A stretch of DNA of 64,000 nucleotides from Apostichopus japonicus (lineage: Eukaryota; Echinodermata; Holothuroidea; Aspidochirotida; Stichopodidae). The notes beneath the pieces are model-generated. The model was not told the origin of the DNA and did no database searches. It worked only from the letters and a program-made list of their open reading frames with translations. Of the stretch, positions 45,252-54,984 are shown piece after piece. Position 1 is the first letter of the stretch. Each line of letters opens with the position of its first letter. The position numbers and the translations under genes are program-made. The stretch lies in NCBI RefSeq assembly GCF_037975245.1, contig NC_092577.1, positions 18,106,398 through 18,170,397 of the forward strand. The letters are read 5' to 3'.

Positions 45252-48200
45252 CTATACTGCTGTAGTAACAGGATACTGAAACTGAATCTTCTTGACCTTA
45301 TCTCCTTCCACTGTCAATTGACATTGAAGCGGAGTCATGTCAATAAGGTCAGGGCCAGTGACTTCGAGCAGACTGGAAGGTAGGTCGAAGGTGTTCCCGC
45401 ACTCTGTGATGATGGAGATATTGTCTAGTCTGAAATTGTACAAGAAATAGAAGTAAATAAACTAGGGCAGATGAATTCCCCCTGTCCTTCTAAGGACAGG
45501 GGGAAGGTTGTCGGACACAGTTCGGAAGGTACACTTGCATGTTTACTGATAATCATCCATCAGCAAAAGGTGACAGAGGCATGTTTGGAGAAGTTTCAAG
45601 CTGAAATTCAAATCAAGTTTTACTGTCCCCTGGTCAGAGCAGATATCATGTGAACCAGGGTACATTTTTAGTTGCGGGACAGCAGCTTAAGAAATCATCA
45701 TGTCTCTTCTTCTGTTATTTTGTTCCTTTTTCTTTTGTTCCTTGTTCCTAACAAACGTCCATAACTCAAAAAGTATTGAATGCAATTGTATCAAACTTGA
45801 TACATATGTTAGGTATGTGTCATAGATCCATAGATAGAACTCTTTGGGCCCTATAAGTGTTTAGGCCCTGGCATTTTTGGGGCTCAAACTAGACATTGCT
45901 GGATGAACAAGAAACTTGGTACATGTAGTCACCATTTCGTGCTGGGATGGTTCGGTAGTGCCGTTTGGCCGTTTTGTATCCCGCATGGCGGATCACGTTA
46001 AAAGCACATTTCGTGGTGACAAATTCGAGGGTCCCCAGGGGTCATTTGAGGTCAAATTACCAGACATTGTGGATAAACATGAAACTTAGTACATTGTGCT
46101 GACAATTTGCAGGTCATTTTTTGGCTCACCAGAAGCAAATTACTAGAGATTGTTGAATCAACATGAAACTTCGTATGAACATGTAACTTCGTACATATAG
46201 CCAACATTTGGTGGGAACTATTTCGAAGGTAATTTGGAGGCCATCAATTAAGAGTCTTATTGAAAATATAGGGCCATGGCCCTGGCCACAAAAGACCCTT
46301 AGTTGACCTTTGATCTTAAATTCATGAACAACCTGAAAGTAACACTTCCACAGTAATATCGTCACAACATTGTAGCATGAAATCTGTAGGTATGAGCTAA
46401 AAATTATATATATGAATCTTGGTTCACAAAGTTTCATTTAATGCTTGAATTTGAGGTCACCAGATTGAGAACAAATCACAGAATATTGTTGAACATTCGA
46501 GTGATTGTTAATGGTCCGCAGATACCAAGATATTTCTGATTGTTTTACAGAAAGTGAAAACAAAAGGTAACGGAAGGCTGTTTTTTCTTCCAAAACTTTC
46601 AATTTGCTGTTAACCTACAACTGAACCATATCTGATTTTAACTTGAATAGTAGGGTGATGTTTTGTTAAAATTTCTATTAAATATGGTGATTCGTGAGGA
46701 TGTCAATTTTCTTGTAAGGAAGGACACTAATGCTCATGTGTGATGAGGAAATTATGTATGTCAATTGAACTTACTCTTCGCTATCTATGCCAATGATGGT
46801 GTAGGTTGCTTCGGCTGAAACTTTTCCTGTTATCTGTGAAGAAATTGGAAAATAGTTGTGATGAGCATTTTTGCTCATGTGTTTATGGTTTACTGGTTTT
46901 GATTGTTGAGTTAGCTTTAGAATTTGTTGTATTATATTATAGACAGGAGCTGAAAGGCACAATTGAATTTTGATACTGAAATTTGTAGGGTCATTTCACT
47001 TGGTTTGGAATGCAGTGTTCAGGGTTGTGCACAATAGAGAGGGCAGAATATTAGTACTATAAGAGCATGCAGTAAAACTTTCCCAAGCTTTTGAATCAAG
47101 ATAAGATAAACTTATTCTTATGGCTCATTAGGTTTTTTTAATGAACACTTACAGATTCTCAGGAGTACAGATTACAAAGACTACATAAGACTTTCATTAA
47201 AGTCATATATACTACAATGGGTGTAAACAAGTTAATGTGGGAAAATGTAGTTTCTCACCACACTGAAATCACTACAATACTTTAAAAAAACTTCTTTTGG
47301 AAAAAAATCATTCAAAAAATAGTATTTTTCAACAGACTTCAAGCATCACTCCGTAATGATGTGCAAATAGTTTATTAGTATGTACATCACATGGGAGTAA
47401 GACAAAGACAATACAAACTGAAATAAACATCTTTCAGATATTTGCATTTTTTTCTTCTATCCCAGAAACTTTTTCATAGATATGTTGAAAATTATTCTAA
47501 GTCTGAGGGGAGCAGGCAGAGTGGCTATGATGGCCCCAGTTACACGTACTTAATTCTGCCTATCCTTTTATACAGAAAGATAATGAACAATATTTTTAAG
47601 TCTGAGGGTCGCAGGCAGAGTGCCTAAGACGGCTTTAATTCCATCGTTTTCATTGCGGCCTATTTTTTATACAAACAAATGTTAAAGAAAATTTTAAGTC
47701 GGAGAGGAGTAAGGATAGTGGCTACGATGGCTTGGTTTTCATTTCTGCCTATCCTTTTACATTCTATTAAAGACCGAGGGAAGTAGAAAGTGTAGCTACC
47801 ATGGCTGTGATTGCATCGGTCCCATTTCTGCCTATCTTTTAATAAAGAAAAATGTGAGGGGAGTAGAAAGAGTATCTTTTGATACAAAAAAATGTTTAAA
47901 AATTTTTTAAATCTGAATGTGTAGGAAGAGGGGCTAGGGTGGGTCCAGTTGCATCTTTCTCATTTGTGTGTATCATTTTGTACAGGGAAGAGTAGAAAAT
48001 AATTCGAGTCAGAGGGAAGTAGGGATAGTGGCTACGATTGCATCGTTATCAAGAACGTAGCCATTTAAGAATGTAGCCACCTAGGGTGCAGGTAAATTGT
48101 GGCGGGGTATTAATGCAACTAGGCCTGGCTTTCACACAAAGAAGTGGCTGTGCAGACTGACTTCGAGACTGTCACGATATCAACACAAACAGAGGTAGAA

Positions 48201-48625
48201 TGTTTTGCTGCTAGTGCCTAATTTCCTTTGACAACAGGACTTCTCATGCTGGGCAGTTGGATCATACATTGCATGGACCCCATGTTCATATATTATGCTT
48301 TTACTCTAAGTGATTGTAATAGTAAAATCCTTTATTTGGACAATTTTTTACCCTCGGGTAAACTTCTAAAAATGGTTTTATAGAAAATAATTATTTGCTG
48401 AAATTTCATTTTTGCCAATCCGTTCTTTCTTCAAAAGACACCATTTGAAATTTGAGAATTGGACGGCATTTTAAAGCCTTATGATTTCATTTATATAAAA
48501 GGCAGGCCTGGAGATTAGTCATTTAACTGCAAAGCTATTGAAGCCTTAAGACGTACATATTTTTTCAGGGCATCGTGGCAAACATCAGAGGCAACAGCCA
48601 CTGTAGCTGCCATGAATCTCCAGTC
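45252..48625 (-). CDS. Host gene, last three exons, unknown function
   Basis: Exons: 48557-48625 (acceptor TTTTACAG, donor GTACGT; 69 nt), 46775-46833 (acceptor TCTTCACAG, donor GTAAGT; 59 nt), 45252-45429 (acceptor AATTTCAG, stop TAG). Phases agree: the first join is between codons, the second restores GA/A (Glu). The 101 residues contain DWRFMAATVAVASDVCHDAL, YTIIGIDSEELDNISII and LEVTGPDLIDMTPLQCQLTV, a beta-rich extracellular-looking C-terminus, but I do not recognise the family. Upstream exons must lie beyond 48625. The introns contain repeat R copy 2 and a 65-bp family A tail, and a Penelope-like element lies just upstream. The final exon is partly duplicated at 45015-45150. Confidence 0.68.
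45942..46006 (+). mobile_element. Family A 3' tail, 65-bp insertion with target duplication
   Basis: This matches the last 65 or so bases of family A copy 2 (CTGGGATGGTTCGGTAGTGC through AAAAGCA), with a small internal deletion. CATTTCGTG flanks it at 45933-45941 and 46007-46015. It is an extreme 5' truncation. Confidence 0.9.
47059..48084 (+). repeat. Dispersed repeat R, copy 2, uninterrupted
   Basis: About 1.03 kb, starting ATAAGAGCATGCAGTAAAAC and ending near GTAGCCACCTAG. It serves as the empty-site reference for both insertions in copy 1. It lies within an intron of the minus-strand host gene. The right half is the 95-bp tandem array. Confidence 0.85.
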
Positions 48626-48889
48626 CTGTAAAAGCATGATTTATTGATTATTTTCTGTCTTCAACATACTATGAGGTTAAGCTTTCTATTGTAATAATTC
48701 TACATATGCAAAGGTGCAGTTTCTTTAATCACAACATTCCATCAGGTTAAACATGCGTTGATTTTTTTCTTTGACTATACCGGATTCTTATGCAAGTTGC
48801 TTTTACAGGTGGCAAACATTGTTGCTTGTTAAGCTCAAATAAATGGAAGTGTTAAAATTATTTTCAGTAAACTTGATGCACAGTGTTAT

Positions 48890-50165
48890 ATAATAACTTT
48901 AATCCTCTTGTTCCTCAGATTAATTCTTATATCCATGACACTCCAGATTTCCTCAGAAAACTTCAAGATATCAAGAACCAAATCCCCAGTACAGCCATCA
49001 TCGGTACTTTCGACGTCACTTCTCTTTACACTAACATCCCTGATGCTGAAGGTATTGCAGCCACGAGTGTAGCCCTGTCTCTGACATTAAAGTTCTCATG
49101 CAACAGGTTCTCACCAAAAACAACTTCACGTTCATGGACAAGCATTACCTTCAAAGACACGGGACTGCCATGGGAACCAGGATGGCTCCTTCCTATGCAT
49201 GCCTGTTTATGTCTAGCCTTCAAGAACGCATGCTCAGTACAGCCCCCTGCCGTCCCCTTATCTGCTGGTGCTACATTGATGACATCTTCTTTGTTTGGAC
49301 CAGTGATGAGGATAGCCTGCTCACCTTCATCAATCACATCAATTCTTTCCACAGTACCATCAAATTCACCTCTGATTACTCTCACCAACAGGTTAACTTT
49401 CTCGATGTGACTGTTCGCAAGGAACACGGTTCTCCCTCTACAGACTTATACACCAAGCCCACAGACACACACCTGTATCTCCATTCTTGAAGCTGCCATC
49501 CGGGCCCCGTGACTGCAAGTCTGGAATTACCTACAGTCAAGCTCTTCGTCGCATTTGCTCTAACAATTCCTCTTTCATTCGCCATACAGATGCTTTGGAA
49601 AACACCTTACTGCCAGGGGCCATAGTGCCAGAAGGGTGCGTGAAGCCATTCAGAGAGTCCGCTCCCTTTCCAGAGTTTACTTTGGCAGTGAAGGACAAAA
49701 AGGGACGATATTGGGACAACAAGCTGCCCCTGGTTGTTACTCCACCAAAATTTTCCTCCTCTTCCACAACATTCTCCTCACTTCAACGAGCCGCCCCTGA
49801 AAAAAGCCCATCGCCCACAGACGACCACGCAACCTACCAGACCTTCTTGTGCGTGCTGCTGTTCCACCTCTAACTTCCAACCCATTCAGCATGGTACTTT
49901 CAAATGTGATCGTACTTCGAGATGTATAGTCTGCAGCCACCACATTGTTGAATCCAATTCTATCACCAGCCACAGCATGCAACTCACACACAAGACTAAG
50001 GGTCACATCACTTGCACTTCCACCAATGTCTTCTATCTGATCTCTTGTAGAGTTTGCGGCATCCAGTATGTTGGCGAAACCAAAACCACCCTCAAGAAGC
50101 GATTCCATGGTCACAGATCCACAGTCAACACCATGAAGACAGACCCCAGTTGGAGAACATTTTAA
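48890..50165 (+). pseudogene. Penelope-like RT and GIY-YIG endonuclease, frameshifted
   Basis: Segment 1 (to about 49055) reads DTPDFLRKLQDI and FDVTSLYTNIP, RT motif A with its Asp. After a frameshift, 49098-49490 reads HGTAMGTRMAPSYACLFM, CYIDDIFFVW (catalytic pair, about 49267-49296) and VNFLDVTV. A further shift gives SQALRRICSNNSSF near 49520-49570. The endonuclease (about 49980-50130) reads VFYLISCRVCGIQYVGET and KRFHGHRSTV, the GIY-YIG fold core with its Tyr and Arg. At least three frameshifts. The RT would prime on DNA ends and the nuclease would cut the target. Confidence 0.88.
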
Positions 50166-50528
50166 CCTTATCAAGGATACCATTATCGACATGTCTCTAC
50201 AGAGGATTAAATCCTTAGGTAGCCGCCCTGACCTAGTACGAATCAGCAGAGAGAGGCTCTGGATGCAACGCCTTCGCACCATTCAACCTCATGGGCTTAA
50301 CATTCACAAACTTTTCTTCTGTCCCCCACTCCTTCTCCACACCTTTCTGTCTTTGTCCCTCTCCAGTTTTTTCCCTACCATGTTCCTTTAATCCTTTCTT
50401 TGTCCCTCCACTGTTTATCTCCTACCTTTCCTCTTTCCCTGTTGCTTTCTTCTGACCATCTCATTGTGTTCACCATGCTCATTAACCTGTCTGTTTTCTG
50501 TGCGTGTTTTTCTCCCTTCTGTTACTGT

Positions 50529-50584
50529 ACTTGTCATTTAGCCTCTGAAGAAGATCCTGCTAGGATCGAAACGTCAGGCCAAGT
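50529..50584 (+). ncRNA. Hammerhead ribozyme of the Penelope-like element
   Basis: The core is complete: CTGAAGA (50545-50551, fits CUGANGA), stem II GATCC/GGATC (50553-50557 with 50563-50567, loop TGCTA), GAAA (50568-50571), and the cleavage triplet GTC (50573-50575). Stem I pairs GCCT (50541-50544) with AGGC (50576-50579) and ACTTG (50529-50533) with CAAGT (50580-50584), with a 7-nt bulge on the 5' side. Stem III is reduced to the self-complementary ACGT, so cleavage probably needs a dimer or tandem arrangement. Hammerheads are known in Penelope-like elements. Confidence 0.82.
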
Positions 50585-50708
50585 TACTTTTACACGACTT
50601 TTAATTGTCTTAACTTAGATTGAAACAGCAGCCAACAAAGGGGAAGAAGCTTTACCTAACAGCCCAGTAACATCATCTCCTGTTTGTTAAAAGACCCATG
50701 AAAGTCCC

Positions 50709-51155
50709 ATGAAGAGATCCAGCTCATCCGTGGATGATCAACATGAAAGCGACGTGTCCTACCAGCCAGGAAGTCAATACACTTCGTCAGAGGACGAGGA
50801 GGATCGTGATCCTTCTCTTTCAGAACGTTGTGTTTCGGAAAGAAAATACATACATACATGCTTCAGGTATGTCACTGATATCCATAAAATAGAGAACATG
50901 GGCACACTGCACAGGGTTGAGTTGTACTGTATAAATGGGCATATGGTGCTGGATTGGAGGTCGCAGCCAATGGTAGGTTCTATTCCAGCTGCCAATTTGA
51001 TGGTGAGTGCTGCATTGCTTTTCAGCGGAAATACATTTTCAAAGTTGTAACAATTTGCACATTTCCTAGGGTTGGAGTTCATTGGGAAGACAACTTACTA
51101 CAGCATCCAAAAGACACTTCTCCATCTAGTGATAAACAATGCATTTCAAACTGAG
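50709..51155 (+). pseudogene. Transposase-like fragment with a Cys/GH/SQP zinc-type motif
   Basis: The open frame 50709-51050 has an acidic N-terminus (SSSVDDQHESDVSYQP, SSEDEEDRDP), SERKY, then LYCINGHMVLDWRSQP, AANLMVSAALLFSG and, after one TAA, EFIGKTTYYSIQK. The order Cys, GHxxxWxSQP, AxNLxxSAAxLFSG is one I associate with multi-copy uncharacterised transposase-like proteins of invertebrates and fish, possibly Kolobok-type; not confirmed. The sequence runs directly into the GGGCCC-rich repeat, so the rest is missing. A GTATGT donor at 50870 gives an alternative spliced reading. Confidence 0.45.
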
Positions 51156-51159
51156 CAGA

Positions 51160-51530
51160 GAGCCAGCCCAGCAATCGTAATTGGACCAAATGGGGCTCAA
51201 TTGGGGCCCATTCAGATTTGTAATTCGTTCCACACAGGGCCCAATTGGGCCAAACAGATTGGGGCCCACGAGTGGCCCAAACTGGTCACAGTTGGGCCAG
51301 ATTGATTGGGGCCCAAACCAATGACATACGGGAACCAATCGGGCCAGCTGTCACCCATTCTGGGCCACAATCGTTTTGGCCCACACAGAACCCATACTTT
51401 ACCAAATGAGGCTAACTGCATGGGGCCCAAATGGGACCCATTTCGGGCCCAGTTGACTGAGCTTGACCCAAGTGTTTAAACCCACACTGGGCCCAACTGG
51501 GCCAACAGTGTGGCCCAAATTTTAAGACCA
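51160..51530. repeat. GGGCCC-rich short repeat array
   Basis: GGGCCCA and TGGGCC variants recur about every 15-40 bp (GGGCCCAATTGGGCC, GGGCCCAACTGGGCC). Being near-palindromic, it gives open frames on both strands (LGP and WAQLGP-type peptides), which are artefacts. Confidence 0.75.
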
Positions 51531-51946
51531 GCTAGTTCACTGTGTCCCTTAAAATAGTTCAGTTATCTACAGGTTCACCACCTCTCAGCATTCAGGAAAG
51601 TGGCTGAAGTCCAAGTTTCAATCACGACCATGGGATGGGGACGTAATATAACAGTCCTGGGAGCATGCCTCAAGTGTGTTTGTTAAAGTTAAACGTTTGT
51701 CTCAGCGTGAAAGTGTAGTCGCCCCTATCATCCAAAGGACGAGAGAAGAGCTGGATATAGCTTAGTTGCACTTGTGTCCGACATATTATAGTAGGTTGTT
51801 GAATGGGGGGGGGGGGTCAATAACACTTGAACCGTTCATGTACTGTCGTGGTACAGCAGAGATTAATTCATTCATTGAAATATATTTTTCAAGGAGACAA
51901 CGATGAAAACTAAACAATAATTCATATACTCCACAATTCCATTTTA

Positions 51947-52055
51947 TTAAACTCTCAGAACTGAAACTATATGCATCCTAATTGCAAATACAATGCGAAT
52001 GTTGCTGAGGGCCAACAGTATGTATGTAAGATCATCCTCTGGATCAATTGGAATC
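51947..52055 (-). CDS. Candidate terminal exon with overlapping polyadenylation signal
   Basis: Acceptor ATGTTTTTAG (52056-52065) is followed, in phase 1, by IPIDPEDDLTYILLALSNIR and a hydrophobic IVFAIRMHIV stretch, then TAA. The stop lies inside AATAAA (minus strand, 51943-51948), so a transcript could end here. Only one exon is seen, no partner was found and no family recognised, so chance is possible. Confidence 0.35.
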
Positions 52056-52680
52056 CTAAAAACATTAATTCATTTCAAATCGTCGGAGAAAGGTGAACGT
52101 TTACTTTTTCTGGCAAGGTGAGAATAAACATCTTCAATGTTTTATGACAAGATAATGGCATAGGCAATAACATATTACTACAGTAAATCTGGAACACCAA
52201 AATATATAAATGGATGGATGTACTCTAGAATAATGAACATTGATGAGCAGGAATTAAGGTGTATAATCATTTAATGTAGATACGACACAATGAAAAAGAA
52301 TGGAATGGTTTAGTACTAAGCATAAAAATCCACATTATAGGGCAAGTGTACTCAAAATGTGATTTATGTATGTTATAGAGCTTTAAAAATCATGCCATTA
52401 GCTATTCATCCCATCTCTGTAGCATGTCCGGCAACAATAATATTTGATGACATCAGTTCCTTAGTTTTGTAGCAATTCCTATGTTTTACATTGTTATTCA
52501 TAGTCATATAAACATGGAAGTTATAACCTTAAAAGCACACTCTCAGCTAGGAATTTTTTAGAGGGCGGGCCAATTTCATATGTTTCGATGGTTCACCGTT
52601 AATCACGTGACACGGTATTTGTAATATACTGCCAGTGTACAGTGTACCCTGTATGTAAATTTACGTAATATATAGCACAG
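52056..52680. other. Non-coding interval, possible promoter region
   Basis: AT-rich at first, then more GC-rich toward 52570-52740, with a CACGTG E-box near 52602. It precedes a candidate first exon on the plus strand. Confidence 0.3.
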
Positions 52681-52721
52681 TTTCATGCAGTGGTACCATA
52701 ACACACGTAACGTGTATATTG

Positions 52722-52852
52722 CGGCCGCGTCGCCGCGCTGTTGAGGTGGACTGGGTCTCCAAATACGATCTACTGGAACAGAGATCGGGGATCGACAGAA
52801 TGACCAATGCTACCTTCGCGGAGCATTTACTGGTGGCAGATCATACGAGAAG
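52722..52852 (+). CDS. Candidate first coding exon in a GC-rich spot
   Basis: A frame with no stop reads RPRRRAVEVDWVSKYDLLEQ and then MTNATFAEHLLVADHTR up to a donor at 52853 (AG/GTAGGC). Composition is CpG-rich (a NotI site at 52721-52728) in an otherwise AT-rich area, unlike the neighbours. The first ATG in this frame is 52800-52802; if used, the upstream part is 5' UTR. No family recognised and no second exon was found in the window. Confidence 0.4.
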
Positions 52853-54179
52853 GTAGGCAGCAAATTATGCTAACGACTAACGTTATATATTTACTATTTA
52901 GGCTACTGTATACTGTTTTCCGGCCGAAGTGTTTGGTCTACCGTAGGCTTCCTTGTTATATTGTTCAATAGATCATGCTAGCTAGGCCTACTACTACGAG
53001 TACTACAAACTAAGGCAACTAATACACTGAGAGACATAGGCTACTAGCACAGCAGTAGTATAGTCAGTTTTGCGAAGTTTGGAACACTGCGAAGTTCGGA
53101 CACCCTAAGAAATACGCGATTTCACGATGAGACAACCTACAGCAAGAGCCAATTGCACGAAAAACTACGAAGCTACAGTTATTTTCTCTCCAAAATGACC
53201 CAACCATATCAAGTATAGTTTCAGGTGATTAACTTCGCAGTGTCCATGCTACTGCAGCCTAGCCTAGCCTAGGCCGAACATTTCAAGAAGTGTTATTTAT
53301 GCTTTTCTACTTATATTCGCCTACTAAACATGATCAGTATGGAAGTGTGCGGTATCATGTGTTTGGTTTATGATTCGGTAGCTCTGCAAATATGAATAGG
53401 ACTTAGCCTACTGTACATTAGTGTAATATGGATTTGGTAGGGAGATGTCCCCACAAGAAAATTAAACTCGAAAGAAATGCAACTTCTCATGAGCGGAGCA
53501 ATAGCAAAAGTAGGACTACTGTAGCCTAGCTTCAGGCCCAGATTTATAAAATTATGCACCATGGAGGGCCTACCTCAATTTGCTGGTTGTTCCTGTCAAG
53601 AGCATTTGATATGGGCATATTTATTTTGTAACTGTAAGTCTAGTATGCAATGAGATACGTGGGGGACAGGGGCCTATACGCAATAAAGTAACTGTTTTCA
53701 TTTCCTACTCTACTTTACCAGCACAATTATAGAGTTCCTAGCAAGAAATAAATTAGTCTGGCAACTTGAAAATTTACTGCATATTTGCATGCATGGTCAT
53801 TCTCAGTTATAGAGTACTAATTTGTGTAGCCATTTCAGTTTTGTCTTTTTTTTGTCTGAGAATGGGTTTTTAAGTGGTGAAATAACCTCGAACCTGCTGA
53901 GCAACTACAAGATGAAATAAGTTACTAAGGCATTGGGTTCTTTTACTGTTTTAAGTCTAATATGGATAGGCTAGGGTATTTACTTTGCTTCACTTGTTTG
54001 TCAATCCGATATAACTGATAACTGATATAACTAAGTTTTCCAAATTAATTCAAAACTCAGAAAGAAGCTACACTAGCTCTACAGGCTCCTTTGTTGAATT
54101 AGTTGAATTAGTGAAGGATAGTAGATATTGTTCACATATTTATGCATTCATAACATGATAGTTTGCTGTAGTTGCAAAT
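52853..54179. other. Non-coding interval, possible intron
   Basis: AT-rich with AGGCCTA-type motifs; no exon or transposon recognised. Confidence 0.35.
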
Positions 54180-54760
54180 GGTATAGGGTAATATTTTCAA
54201 ACTTCATGTGATCCAAGGTCACCAAAGGTCAATTAATGATAAAGTAGTATTTTTGCGATAACTTGAGAAGGAATTGTCAGTTAGGGTTGGGAGTTGCTTC
54301 CACGTAATCCAATTGTCCACCCACATCTGGGTGACCCTTGACCTCAATTTGACCTCTGGTGACCTTTTCGTGTTTTGGGGATTTTGACAGTTTCGATGCT
54401 ATATTCAGATGTTAAAGGTACCTTCTGATCATAAATGTGAATAGGTTGACCCCTGGATGAGCTTTGTGTGTGAAGTTTGACCTCATATAGGAGGTCAAAA
54501 GTTAATTTTTAGACATTTCATGCAATAACTCCCAGTGCCAAGGTGTGACAAGGTTGATTTTTTTGGACAAGTTGCGAATGGTATAGGGGAATATTTTCAA
54601 ACTTAAAGGTCACGTCATCTGTGGTCACCAATGTTATCATATCTGTTGACCCGCTTGTAGGTGACCTTATACTTGTTACATTTTCGACGCCATATTTAGA
54701 TCTCAAAAGTACCTTTTGATCAAAAATCCGATCACATTTTGTGATCACAAAAGTGTTGGC
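54180..54760. repeat. AGGTCA-rich repeat, opposite orientation to 34242-36631
   Basis: Reads as the reverse complement of units at 35000-36100: for example TAGGGTTGGGAGTTGC and GACCTCTGGTGACCTTTT. About two units, diverged. Confidence 0.75.
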
Positions 54761-54984
54761 TATAGTGTTGGTTACTTTATGCGTACATGTAGGACCACAA
54801 TTACTTGGACTATTTGAGCCCAATCTTGCTTGATAATATGTGTATTGTCATATACCCCTTGGGCTGTTGTTAGTCACGGGACTTCATCAAGTAGAGGGGT
54901 TTGTATTCTGTTGCACCCTCGGTTTGAGGTGACCATTCTACACATTTCTAAATAAAGGTATTTTTGGCGAATTCAAAATATTCG

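Larger units (their letters stand above)
48890..50600 (+). mobile_element. Penelope-like retroelement, 5'-truncated
   Basis: Plus strand, with RT followed by a GIY-YIG endonuclease and a 3' hammerhead ribozyme, the combination unique to Penelope-like elements. It is 5'-truncated in the RT. No target duplication was identified. Confidence 0.9.

Noticed and set aside
51126-51430. Open frames on both strands across the GGGCCC array
   Set aside because: The peptides are repetitive LGP/WAQLGP strings from a near-palindromic repeat.
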